Of a stretch of 32,899 nucleotides of DNA, positions 1 to 9,925 are shown in pieces. The notes under the pieces are model-generated. The model saw only the letters and a list, made by a program, of their open reading frames with translations. It was not told the DNA's origin and did not search any database. The position numbers and the translations under genes were made by a program. The stretch is from Zygnema cylindricum (lineage: Eukaryota > Streptophyta > Zygnematophyceae > Zygnematales > Zygnemataceae), in assembly GCA_037447655.1 (NCBI GenBank), contig JBBHKE010002353.1, positions 1 to 32,899 on the forward strand, given 5' to 3'. Numbering within the stretch: the stretch's first letter is position 1; every line of letters begins with the position of its first letter.

Positions 1-590
1 TCCTTTGATTCCACTCAGAATTCTACAGAATAGCCAAACCAAGCTGAAACTACTTAACCAGAGATTTTCTAGGCCACTTAGTATTCCCACCAATTTTCAT
101 ATAACAATACCAAACCGAATAATCACAGCACTCAGTCAAAGTTGCAGAAAAACAACCTGCCAGAACTTTGATAAATATGACCAGCTTCACAATGAATCCC
201 CAAGCAAATCAGACACACAATAGGTCTGCAAATTTGAAAAAATATTGCCAATACAAGGAGGAACACACATGCAAAATTTCAGATAATTTTGCCAATAGAG
301 CTGAGAGCAATTCTCAGATGAAATTCCCAAAAAGGAGCAGAAACAGTTTCTGTCCAAAAAGTTCCTAAGTCTCAAAATGACTAAGTCCTACAAATATACA
401 CTACAGCTTACTACTCACTGTACGGAAGCATACCAGCCGTACGTAATCCATCAACTACCTCTATTAATGTGAGTGTACCAACAGTCTACACTAATAATGA
501 AAACACAGGACAAAACATTGTTACATATTTATAAGCCTTACAAATTCTGTAAAATGAATCTGGACCGTCCAAATTAAGTATCATGTGATG
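1..590 (-). repeat. Copia-type LTR fragment E1 (minus orientation, runs off the left edge)
   Basis: The reverse complement of this stretch matches 1268-1870 over its whole length at roughly 85% by eye, including a shared block near 430-480 (TTAATAGAGGTAGTTGAT read on the minus strand). It directly follows the minus-strand RNase H remnant at 574-870, as a 3' LTR should. Parts resemble the LTR of element A (the 'tttctcac..cggttggcag' and 'cctctttgtatt' blocks), so it belongs to a related copia family. The left end is outside the window, so length and TSD cannot be given. Confidence 0.7.
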
Positions 591-870
591 GACGCGATTT
601 ATATTTTAACTTGGGAGAAGGCACTAGTTTTGTCATCATATCAGCCACCATTTCCTCATCAGATCTATATACAAGATTCACAATCTTATTCTCAACATTT
701 TCTCTCACATAACTCAATCTTATGTCCATATGCTTAGCCTTGAAATGATGTTTTAGATTAGTTGGAATTACAATTATAGCTTGATTATCACAAAACACTT
801 CATGTACTCCCTTCTTCATATACCCCAGTTCTTGCAAGAAAGACTAGACCCACATCAACTCTTTCACAGC
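574..870 (-). pseudogene. Ty1/copia RNase H C-terminal remnant
   Basis: Translated on the minus strand it shows the end of a copia RNase H domain: a VKELMWV-like segment, FCDNQAIIVI, HHFKAKHMDIRLSYVRE and EEMVADMMTK. It is clearly homologous to the same region of elements A and B. The Lys of the MWVKS motif is replaced by a TAG stop at 843-845, and homology ends abruptly near 871, so everything upstream (RT, integrase, gag) is missing. It is a truncated 3' end of a minus-strand copia element whose 3' LTR is 1-590. The last codons run into the LTR-homologous sequence with no purine tract visible, which suggests a small deletion at the junction. Confidence 0.85.
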
Positions 871-1267
871 AAAACAACATGTTGGTTTTCGGAAACCTTT
901 TGTCCTCTTTATATCACATTGTTATGGTGCCATGCTGCGCTGGTCACAGCAGCATGTATGGAAAAGATATTGCGCTACCCTACTACGCTGGTCACATAGC
1001 AATCACAGCAACTTGCGTACTAAGTACTAAGATTATTGGAACGTACGAAATTAGACTTCAAGTGACGCGAAGAAACATAGACGAAAGTGCGGAATGTGTT
1101 GGAGATATGGACGGCGGATCGCGAAGCAATCCAATGATTAATATTCGAAATGATTGAAATTCTACGTCGGCAATACGAAACATAATGCAGTGGTCAAACA
1201 TGTGATGCATTGGACGCCACCGGAGCTACGGACGCCGGCGCCTTCAGTTTCGTGAGGGACGCGGAAT
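871..1267. other. Unassigned spacer between the inverted LTR copies
   Basis: No convincing gene. It contains an imperfect direct repeat around 'ctRcgctggtcaca' (about 926-950 and 985-1000) and ends in a small palindrome, GGACGCG-gaat-CGCGTCC (about 1257-1274), at the start of the right LTR copy. A 92-codon frame here resembles nothing I recognise and has no supporting context. Confidence 0.4.
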
Positions 1268-1870
1268 CGCGTCCATCACATGGTATTTATTTTGGATGGT
1301 CCATATTCGTTTGACGGAATCGTAAGACTTGTAAATATTTAACAATGTTTGTCCTGTGTATTTATTATTAATATAGATCTCGGGTAGACTCACATTAATA
1401 GAGGTAGTTGATTTATTACGTACGGCTGGTATGTCTCTCTACAGTTAGTAGTAAGCTGTAGTGTATATTTGTAGGACTTAGTCATTTTTTGACTTGGGAA
1501 CTTTTTTGACAAAAACTGTTTTGCTCCTTTTTTGTGAATTTCATCTGAGAATTTCTCTCACTTCAATCGGCAGAATTGTCTGAAATTTTTCATGCATGTT
1601 CCTCCTTGTATTGGAAATATTCTGGCAGGTTTTCAGACTTATTGTGTATCTGATTTTCTTGGGGCTTCATTGTGAAGTTGGTCATATTTATCAAAGTTCT
1701 AGCAGGCTGTTTTTCTGCAACTTTGACTGAGTGTTGTGATTATTCGGTTTGGTATTATTATACGAAATTTGGTGGGAATACTATGTGGACTAGCAACTAT
1801 CTGGTTGAGAAGTTTCAGCTTTGTTTGGTTATTCTGTAAAATTCTGAGTGGCATTAAGGAGGCTATTTTG
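1268..1870 (+). repeat. Copia-type LTR fragment E2 (plus orientation)
   Basis: Inverted counterpart of 1-590. Similarity starts at 'aatcgcgtccatcacatg' (about 1266) and continues through 'ttctgagtggcattaagga' near 1860, where the partner reaches the window edge, so the true right boundary may lie further on. It is followed by sequence that could be a 5' leader with a 20-codon frame beginning ATG at 1903, but neither the initiator-tRNA motif seen in A, B and C nor a TSD is visible. With 1-590 it forms an inverted LTR pair. Confidence 0.65.
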
Positions 1871-2239
1871 GGGTCGTCTGTGGTGCTTCCGAGGGTACAT
1901 TCATGGCTGAAAAGGGCTATGAACAGCACCGTCCACCTAGTAATACATCATCAGAAATAGTGTGAACCCACAAAAAAATCGGCGGACATCATCCGCCCTC
2001 CAAATGTACTACGAACCACTTGCCGAAATTTATTCGTACCCTCGATATCATATCGTACCAAAATTGCGTCCTTCGCCATAAATGTCGCTGACTTATTTAA
2101 CATCACCTTTTCAAATAAGACGCTCCGTACGTTCGCTCCCCCAATCGGTCAATCCATTCGAATAATGCTTTCGTATCCATACTACATCCTTATCAAATTA
2201 CGTAACTTATGATTTGTTTTCTCCCCCAAATTACGTACG
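1871..2239. other. Unassigned sequence left of element A
   Basis: The first 100 bases may still belong to the leader of the element whose LTR is 1268-1870. The remainder is AT-rich with several cgtac words and holds no ORF, repeat or RNA gene I can support. It ends with CCTCA (2240-2244), the target-site duplication of element A. Confidence 0.35.
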
Positions 2240-2244
2240 CCTCA

Positions 2245-3141
2245 TGTTGTTTTGAAAGCTTTTGTCCTCACTAAGCCTCGTATGTGAGGGGAGTGTCTTC
2301 CGGGTACTTGGTTTATTTTGTGGAAGTCTGGTTCAATATGTACCAGAATTAGTGTGACACTGAACAGCGAGAGAGTACACTGTGTATCACATTAGCAGGA
2401 TACATATTAGCAGGACAGGCGTCAGCAAACTGAGATGAGACACTCCGATAGACTCGGTTCTACGACTCAGATTCACCAGAAGACCGAGGTGTCACACAAA
2501 GTTTCATCTTGGATGAAACCTCTGAAAGATGGACGGTGGAGATTTGTTAGTGACGGGCGCTGATTAACCAGGACCACGTCTATGATTATCCCACGTGTTT
2601 TGTAGATTACGTTATGACGTAACAATATCCCTGCATTGTAGATAGGCGTGTTTTGTTTGATTAAGCACTCAGTTTAGATTCATTCTGTATGACATACCTT
2701 GACATATTCATGTATCCTCCTTAGCTCAAGTAGATATTATGGATGCATGGCTAATATGCCTTCTTACCTTGGTTAGGTTAGTGAGTGGCTATTAGCTTTC
2801 AGAACGTTAGATATTTTAGGTATAAGAGCAGGACTTAACCATTTCAGAAGTTAGGAACTTGTTGTATTAAATTATGCTTTAGCATTTTGATATCTTTGAC
2901 TGAGAGTATTTCTCACATCGGTTGGCAGATTTTTGTGTAAATTTGTACTTGTGTACCTCTTTGTATTCTTTGCATTGTGGCAGATTTGTAGGCCATTTGT
3001 TTGCCTAAATTTTCTTTGGTTGTGTTCCAAAGTTGTATGTTTTTCTGATCATCTGTGAGAGCTTCTTGCTTGTTTTAATTCTGTGATGACTACTCTGCCT
3101 CATCTTCATCTTCAGTGGGTGTAGTAATCCACAGAAAAACA
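2245..3141 (+). repeat. Element A 5' LTR
   Basis: 897 bp, TGTTG...AACA, matching 7244-8125. A TATA-like TATAAGA at 2821-2827 is a plausible promoter for element transcription and is also present in the 3' LTR. Compared with the 3' LTR it carries an extra 15-bp tandem copy (unit attagcaggatacat, near 2391-2420). The end is fixed by the abutting primer-binding motif and by agreement of the TSDs. Confidence 0.92.
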
Positions 3142-3156
3142 GGTTACGGGCCCGCC
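3142..3156 (+). promoter_or_regulatory. Element A primer-binding site for half initiator tRNA-Met
   Basis: GGTTACGGGCCCGCC abuts the 5' LTR. It is complementary, with two mismatches, to the anticodon arm of plant initiator tRNA-Met (GGTGGGCCCATAACC), not to a tRNA 3' end ending in CCA. That is the arrangement of Drosophila copia and yeast Ty5, which prime with a 5' half of this tRNA. The ATG found inside the motif in B and C is ACG here, so the presumed gag start has been lost. Confidence 0.75.
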
Positions 3157-3960
3157 CTCACGGATACCAGTTTTTGATCGAAAGAAATACCTTTATTGGT
3201 CGGATTTGGTTGAGTCTTAATTTTCTCAAGTTAAACTGTTTGATGTAGTTGATGGCAGTCTTGCTGAAACTGATGCATTCTATGGTGAGAAAAATCATTG
3301 ATTTCAGAGGATTTGCTTATGTCACATATTAAGATGAAAAACGCGTCAGAAATTTGGACTTCAGTGGAAACCATCTACCTAAAAGCTAATGCTCAGCGTG
3401 AGATTATTACAGCTAGAAACATTTGGGACTATAAGTATACAGGTGGTAGTATGGCACAATATTGTAATGGACTTCGGCTTTTACTAATAGAGAATGCATG
3501 TTCAGGGGGGAACTTCTCCCCTTACCATCAGGCTATGATTCTTATGCGATGACTTCCTGAAGAATATAAAGGAGCCTCTGCAAGTTTAAAAAAATTGGAT
3601 AAGTCAGTATGGAATCTAGCAACAGGTATAGAACTAGTGCTAGAGGAAGAGTCAACAGTTATAGCTCTTAATCGAGGAAAGTCTTCTGTACCTTTTAATG
3701 TTCAGTATTAAGGAAATAGATCTCAGGGTTATCAAGGTTTTCAATCTTATAACAAGTGTGTCTATTGTTACAGTTAAGGACATCTGTACAAACAATGTCC
3801 TAAGTTTCTCAAAGCTTGTGAGACATGTGTTTTCAAAAATGGATGGAGGCCAAAAGGGATCTACATACCACAAAGGCCACCTTTTACACCACCGCCACCC
3901 CCTTCCAAAACTGAGGCATTTTCAGCTGACACACCCCATCCGGAGCCGGTCATCAAGAAA
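3147..3960 (+). pseudogene. Element A gag remnant (UBN2-type capsid and zinc knuckle)
   Basis: After the motif, codons read GPPSRIPVF, matching the Gag N-termini of B and C, then stop near 3216. The frame beginning about 3298 holds a UBN2/retrotran_gag-like segment (NASEIWTSVETIY, then GGSMAQYCNGL). Further on, the nucleocapsid knuckle CxxC-xxxGH-xxxxC is recognisable at 3757-3798 but is interrupted by a TAA at 3775-3777. A Pro-rich stretch follows and leads into protease. Several stops and frame changes make it non-functional. Confidence 0.85.
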
Positions 3961-5263
3961 AATGTGGCGGATGTTGTTAGTTTTCCAAAAACTGACGACA
4001 AACAGTTCTTCGCTCTTGCGAAACTGATAGAGGGAGAAAAAGACCACGGATGGATCATTGACTCTGGAAGCTCTTCTCATATGTGCTGGAATAAGGCCTC
4101 TTTCACAAATCTGCAACCTATCCCCACTAGACAAATCTATTATGCTTGTGGTGCCACAGTTGAAGCAAAAGCCTAAGGGACTATCATCCTTATGTGTGAG
4201 ATAGATGGCAAGGCAGTTCTTAGAACTCTCTATAATGTGCTGTATGTCTCTCAATTTAAAAACAATTTGTTTTCTACATCAGTTGCAAAAAGTAGAGGCT
4301 TTGAAATACTTCAGAAGCAAGGAAAAAAACTAGTCAGCAAAGACGGAAGGGTAGCTGTAGTGGGAACTAGAGGCCCTAAAAAGTTGTACCGGATGGACCC
4401 GGTGAATACAACTTCCTTTGCTTACTCCAGTGTCTTATCTGATAATGTTTTGTGGCATAAAAGATTGGGTCATGTTCATAACGAGAGGCTCGAAAAGATG
4501 GTAAAGAATGATATGGTAGAAGGAGTTAAACTTGGTCAGCAACAGTCAAATATTTGTGATGGTTGTGCTCTGGGTAAGCTTCATAAACTTCCTTTACCTC
4601 AAACCGCAAATTTTAGAGCAACTAATCTCTTGGAGCTTATCCATTCAGATGTGTGGGGACCCTCCAAAATACCATCTCTGGCCGGGAGCAAATACTTTTT
4701 TGCATTCACAAATGACTTTTCCAGATTCAGCCGTATCTATTTTATGAAGGAGAAAAATGAGGTCTTCACCAACTTTCAACATTTTCGGATCTGCGCAGAA
4801 AAGCTTCACGGCAGATCAATTCTTTCTCTAAGATCTGATAATGGAGGTGAATATACTTCCTATGAATTTGCTGCTTATTTAAAAGAAAATGGTATCTCTC
4901 ATCACTTTACTGTTCCATATACTCCTGAGCAGAATGGAGTTTCAAAAAGGTTGAATAGAACTCTAACTGAGAGTGTTAAATCTATGATGGCTGATAAAGG
5001 AGTAGATATTAAGTTTTGGGGCTGAAACTTATCAAACTGTAGCATATATTAGGAGCAGATTAGAAACTAGATTTGTTCAAGGAAAAACACCTTATGAAGT
5101 GTGGACAGGTAGAAAACTAGATGTTAGTCACTTCAGAGTGTTTCGTACTAAATTCTTTGTACTACATAATTTACCAAACTGGAAACTAAGCCCAAAGTCC
5201 AAACCTCGAATCTTCATGGGATATGATGATGAATTTGTAGGATACAGAGTATATTGTCCTTAG
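3961..5263 (+). pseudogene. Element A protease and integrase remnant
   Basis: The aspartic protease motif WIIDSGSSSHMC lies near 4050-4085. A TAA at 4174-4176 interrupts the same frame, which then runs open for 277 codons (4192-5025). This contains the integrase zinc-binding HHCC region (WHKRLGHVH, CDGCALGK), the first catalytic Asp in HSDVWGP and the second in RSDNGGEYTS. The third catalytic residue, Glu in the usual NGVAER motif, is Lys here (NGVSKR), so integrase would be dead even if the frame were intact. One extra G in the run at 5018-5021 shifts the frame. The downstream part (TPYEVWTGRK, FMGYDDEFVGYRVY) continues in the new frame to a TAG at 5261-5263. Confidence 0.92.
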
Positions 5264-7220
5264 AAACATACCATTCAGATTGCCAGAAATATTCTAGTGA
5301 AAGATGAGAGTGAATCTATAGATGTATTTAGTATGGATGAAAGTGAGAAGAAAGAAAAATTGCAAGAATATGTCATTTTGGATCAGATCCCGTTTCAGTC
5401 ATCTACAGCTTCAACTTCTTCTTCTCGTGGAGTGCAAAATACTAAAATACCTTCAGCAACTGAACTGCAAAGAACAACTGACACTGATCTTCCTCGACCC
5501 CAAAATCGAAGTCGGGATCCAACAGTTCCAGCCTCAGATTTTATAGGGGGAAGAAGACAAAGTTTTCGCTTGAGGGGAGAACACGTTCAATATGTTTTTT
5601 CTGCAAGCACCGGGTAGCCTCTTACCATTCAGGAAGCATTTTCTGTTCCTGAAAAGGATCACTGGATAGCAGCTGCAAATGACGAGATGAGGTCGAATAT
5701 GGAATCTCAGACTTGGGAGCTTGTAGAGCTTCCACCTGATCGGAAAGCCATTGGCTGCAAGTGGGTCTTCAAATTGAAGCTCAACCCAGATAACACTATT
5801 AAAAGGTATAAAGCTCGTCTGGTTGCAAAGGGCTTTAGTCAAAAAGAATGAATAGACTATGAGGAAACCTTTTCTCCTGTTGTCAGGTTTCCCACTGTTG
5901 TTGTCTCTACCTACAATAGAGAATATGGAGCTGCATCAAATGGATGTTAAAACTGCTTTCTTGCATGGAGATTTAGAGGAAGTAATTTATATGAAACAAC
6001 CTGAAGGATATGCAGAAAAAGGAAAGGAAAATCTAGTCTGTAAACTGTTGAAATCATTGTATGGATTAAAAAAGGCTCCACGTCAATGGAATCTGAAATT
6101 AGATGAGTTTCTTACCAGTCTAGGTTTCACAACGATCAGCTAGGTTTCACAACGATCAGCTCAGATCACTCTGTTTACGTCATGGAAGGAGAGGATGGTG
6201 TGATCTATGTAGCAGTGTATGTAGATGACCTGCTGCTTATTAGTAGGTCTATAAACGAGATAAATAAGATAAAAGCATCTCTGAATGCCAGGTTTGAAAT
6301 GGAGGATTTAGGCGAGGCGAAGTATATCCTAGGCATACAGGCAGAGAGAGATACGAATCAAAAGGAAATTTATCACACTAAGAGAGAGGCTATTGGAAAT
6401 GTACTTGAAAGATTTGGCATGGCAGAGGCAAACGTGAGTGCCACCCCTATAGAGTTTAGGCAAAAAGTGGAAGGAAATGAGACACATGGAGGAATGCTAC
6501 TCGAGGATGACAGTGAACCAGGGGAGTCAGAGTTCATGTCCACAATTCCTTACAAAAAAGTTGTTAGGATTCTTATATATTTCATGAACTGCACGCGTCC
6601 TGATATTGCAGCAGCAGTTGGAGCTCTGAGCCAAAGCCTTAAAAACCCGAAAAGATCAGATTTGGAGGCAGCAAAACGAGTTCTTAGATACCTTACAAGA
6701 ACACGGGATATCCGACTTTCTCTTGGAGGAGATGACGTGAGAATTAGCACCTGGAGTGATGCGAGTTATGGTGACATGCCACGACGATGCTCTACCACTG
6801 GATATATTTTGAAGATCGGTGATGCTACTTGCTGCTGGACCAGCAAGCTTCAAAAGGTGACTGCTCAATCAACCATGGAAGTTGAATATATGGCAGCCAA
6901 CTCAGCTGTTAAAGAACTTATTTGGGTAAAATCTCCTTTGGGTAAAATCTCTTTTACAAGAATTGAAATTCATGCAGTCAGGTCCTCAAGTCCTATGGTG
7001 TGACAATCAAGCTGCTATTACTATTGCTACTAATCGAAGACATCACTTTAAAAGTAAGCATATTGATATTAAATTACACTTTGTGAGAGAAAAGGTGATG
7101 GCTAGAATTCGGAAGCTTAGCTATTTACCGGATGAGGAAATGCTCGCAGATATGATGAGAAAACCCTTGCCTGCACCAACATTAAAATTCTGTAGAGAGG
7201 CATGTGGTCTTAGTGGCTAG
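5264..7220 (+). pseudogene. Element A reverse transcriptase and RNase H remnant
   Basis: A Ser-rich linker leads to the RT domain: GCKWVFKLKLNPD, ARLVAKGFSQKE, QMDVKTAFLHGDL, SLYGLKKAPRQW, and the catalytic YVDD at 6218-6229. RNase H follows (TWSDASYGD, STMEVEYMA, WCDNQAAI, KHIDIKLHFVREK) and ends GLSG-stop at 7220. Lesions include stops near 5615 and 5848, a frameshift near 5905-5920, a 20-bp tandem duplication (6121-6140 repeated at 6141-6160) and a 16-bp tandem duplication (6921-6936 repeated at 6937-6952), both shifting the frame. All domains are recognisable, so it is a decayed full pol. Confidence 0.93.
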
Positions 7221-7228
7221 TAGAGACT

Positions 7229-7243
7229 AAAGCTTTAGGGGAG
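7229..7243 (+). promoter_or_regulatory. Element A polypurine tract
   Basis: The purine-rich sequence ending in 'aggggag' lies immediately before the TG of the 3' LTR, the position of the plus-strand DNA primer. The same 'ggggag' end precedes the 3' LTRs of B and, on the minus strand, C. Confidence 0.8.
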
Positions 7244-8125
7244 TGTTGTTTTGAAAGCTTTAGTCCTCACTAAGCCTCGTATGTGGAGGGAGTGTCTTCC
7301 GGGTACTTGGTTTATTTTGTGGAACTCTGGTTCAATATGTACCAGAATTAGTGTGACAGTGAACAGCGAGAGGGTACGCTGTGTATCACATTAGCGGGAC
7401 AGGCGTCAGCAAACTGAGATGAGACACTCCGATAGACTCAGTTCTACGACTCAGATTCACCAGAAGAGAGAGGTGTCACACAAAGTTTCATCTTGGATGA
7501 AACTTGTGAAAGATGGACGGTGGAGATTTGCTAGTGACGGGCGCTGATTAACCAGGACCACGTCTATGATTATCCCACGTGTTTTGTAGATTACGTTATG
7601 ACGTAACAATATCCCTGCATTGTAGATAGGCGTGTTTTGTTTGATTAAGCACTCAGTTTAGATTCATTCTGTATGACATACCTTGACATATTCAGGTATC
7701 CTCCTTAGCTCAGGTAGATATTATGGATGCATGGCTGATATGCCTTCTTACCTTGGTTACGTTAGTGAGTGGCTATTAGCTTTCAGAACGTTAGATATTT
7801 TAGGTATAAGAGCAGGACTTAACCATTTCAGAAGTTAGGAACTTGTTGTATCAAATTATGCTTTAGCATTTTGATATCTTTGACTGAGAGTATTTCTCAC
7901 ATCTGTTGGCAGATTTTTGTGTAAATTTGCACTTGTGTTCCTCTTTGTATTCTTTGCATTGTGGCAGATTTGTAGGCCATTTGTTTGCCTAAATTTTCTT
8001 TGGCTGTGTTCCAAAGTTGTATGTTTTCCTGATCATCTGTGAGAGCTTCTTGCTTGTTTTAATACTGTGATGACTACTCCTGCCTCATCTTCATCTTCAG
8101 TGGGTGTAGTATCCACAGATGAACA
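7244..8125 (+). repeat. Element A 3' LTR
   Basis: 882 bp, TGTTG...AACA, homologous to 2245-3141 and followed directly by the TSD CCTCA (8126-8130). It lacks the 15-bp duplication of the 5' LTR. It keeps the TATAAG motif near 7805. Confidence 0.92.
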
Positions 8126-8364
8126 CCTCATACCATATTATTAAAGTTACACTAAAAAAGGTGTAACCCCCACCAATGAGTCTTCGTGGCCCGACTCCCC
8201 TAGCTCACAAAGTTGGCAAATTCACGTACGCGGACAAGTATCAATGCACAGCTCCCATTGGGGAGCCAACCACCCTACTATAGAAATTAAAGGTTCTATT
8301 AATATTTTATAGGTTTTCTTGAAAAGAGGTAATTAATAGTTCACTTATGTATTTTACTTAGACT

Positions 8365-8368
<4 letters not shown>

Positions 8369-8443
<75 letters not shown>
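8369..8443 (+). repeat. (AG)n microsatellite inside solo LTR D
   Basis: 75 bp of uninterrupted AG dinucleotides, about 37 units. In the B LTRs the corresponding position is only a short CT/GA-rich stretch, so the array expanded within this copy. Confidence 0.98.
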
Positions 8444-8445
<2 letters not shown>

Positions 8446-8519
8446 CAAAAACACGCCATGGTTGTCACCGTATACAAAAGTGGCAGAGTGAGTAGAGGGT
8501 ATTTTATCAAAATGTTGCC

Positions 8520-8597
8520 CTAGATCGGATTTGTACCTGGACATACGCTGCGTATAGTCGGACGCCTTAACCATTAAGTCGTCAACAAAATGATACA
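8520..8597 (-). other. tRNA-like (Pol III-type) module, antisense in LTR D
   Basis: On the minus strand, TGGTTAAGGCG (8573-8563) fits the box A consensus TRGYNNANNNG. GGTACAAATCC (8537-8527) fits box B GGTTCRANTCC with one mismatch, about 25 nt downstream. This resembles the head of a tRNA-derived SINE. The same arrangement sits at the matching position in the LTRs of B and C. Whether Pol III uses it cannot be told from sequence. Confidence 0.5.
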
Positions 8598-9270
8598 CTT
8601 ATTAAGTTTGATTCGTACTTACCTTTTGACACGTTGGCTAAAATCATACCAAATTGACAAAGAGTCGCTTATGAAAAAATGCATGCACGAACGCAAATCC
8701 AAACCGTGTAAATTAATTTGATCAAACGGCCGTCGTTGATACAGCCACTCAGAATGAGCTTTTGACGGCCTTTGGAGATAGCGTCACCCGATGCCACGTG
8801 GCGTTACATTATTGGATGCCAGGGAAGATTGGAGGAGGAGCCATGGCTCCCGATTTAACAAGTGTCACCATCAAGGCCATGTCGTACAATGGCTGTATAA
8901 TAAGTACATCGGCCAGCGTAATTTCTTGTATTATAGAGTGTTCCTATTGAACTAGGGTTTAGTAATAGGTATACGTGAGTAGGCAGACCAGAACTTAGGA
9001 AAATTTAGGTACCTCTCTCTAAGAGAGCTTGTCTATATAAATGTCATCTTTGACCTGCAATAACTTATTGCCCAGGGGAGAAAATTCAGAGATTCTTTTT
9101 GCTATCCACTCACAAGAGTCTTCTCTTCAACCGGGTGAAGGGGGTCAAATTTTTTGTCTGCCAAAGTGGCAGCTATTCTTGTCGAAACACAAAGGGGTCT
9201 GGGTTATCCTAGGGGTTTTGTGTGAGTTGCGCATTCTGAGGACCTATAGAGGTCTCAGAAATACACCTAC

Positions 9271-9925
9271 CTCATGTTCTTGCTTTGGCCGCCGGTCAAC
9301 AATGTACGTGCCAAGCGACCAACATTCAATCTCATTTCACATATGCTAAACAATTGATTCCTCTGTCGATTGAGGGTCAACAGAACACGAGGACCGATGA
9401 GGATGAGGTTGGTAGGACTACGAGGCATTATACCCATTTGGACGATAACATCGAGTTGAATATATATGGAGTAAACATATGTTAGGGTGAAATGAGCCGG
9501 GCCGGGAGGGATGAGTGGATTGAGCGTGTTCGCGGTTTGACGGATTAATTCGGAGGTGGCGCGAAGGTGGTGTAGAGTCTTCCGTGTTGGTGGATGTGGT
9601 AACAATTGATCTTGCAGATGCTGATGTGTGTGAGGATGCTGATAGGGATGAGGAGGAGGGTGGGCAGTTCGACGTACGAGTCGCGTCACAGAGGATAGAT
9701 GGTAGACGGTAGAAGGTAGACGGTAGACGGTCTTTTCAAAATCAAAAGTCAATAGTGGAAGCATGGTGGTATTCAAGTCAATGTCGAACATAGTTTAATG
9801 CTTATTGTGTTACCTGTGGACTATAACCCTCTCTCTCCCTCTCTCTCCTTCATTTTAAGAAGTTGAAATTTTATTGATTACAATGCCACTTTCTATGTCA
9901 ACGGCGATGTCTTTAACTATAATGA
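9271..9925. other. Unassigned sequence between solo LTR D and element C
   Basis: No gene I can support. Around 9590-9665 one plus-strand frame is rich in Asp and Glu, but it is short and unsupported. A 7-bp tandem array (ggtagac and variants, about 4.5 units) lies at 9701-9731. A CT-rich run follows near 9831-9848. Confidence 0.4.

Larger units (their letters stand above)
2245..8125 (+). mobile_element. Element A: full-length, defective Ty1/copia LTR retrotransposon
   Basis: Structure in order: 5' LTR 2245-3141, primer-binding motif 3142-3156, gag, protease, integrase, RT and RNase H remnants, purine tract, 3' LTR 7244-8125. The LTRs begin TGTTG and end AACA. The 5-bp duplication CCTCA flanks the element exactly (2240-2244 and 8126-8130). 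The domain order PR-IN-RT-RH is diagnostic of Ty1/copia. The two LTRs differ by roughly 25-30 substitutions plus small indels by eye, about 3%, so this is an older insertion than B. Coding capacity is destroyed by stops, frameshifts and short tandem duplications. Being bounded by an intact TSD, it inserted as a unit and decayed in place. Confidence 0.95.
8279..9265 (+). mobile_element. Solo LTR D of a B/C-like copia family
   Basis: The left end (tatagaaattaaaggttcta) aligns with the start of the element B LTR (tgtagaaactaatggtttta), with TG changed to TA. The right end (aggtctcagaaataca) aligns with B's aggtctcagagtttca. The block 9041-9260 is strongly similar to the last 220 bp of the B LTR. 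The 5-bp duplication CCTAC flanks it exactly (8274-8278 and 9266-9270). With no internal region, it is a solo LTR left by LTR-LTR recombination. It carries a TATA-like tatataa at 9034-9040 and a GCCACGTGGC G-box palindrome at 8793-8802. Confidence 0.88.

Noticed and set aside
2500-2600. Box A-like TGGTTAATCAG on the minus strand of element A's LTR
   Set aside because: No acceptable box B at a suitable distance, so A is not counted among LTRs with the tRNA-like module.
8359-8598. 77-codon minus frame ending in a Ser-Leu repeat
   Set aside because: Translation of the AG microsatellite in LTR D.
9041-9349. 102-codon frame starting MSSLTCNN
   Set aside because: It lies in solo LTR D and matches non-coding LTR sequence of B.
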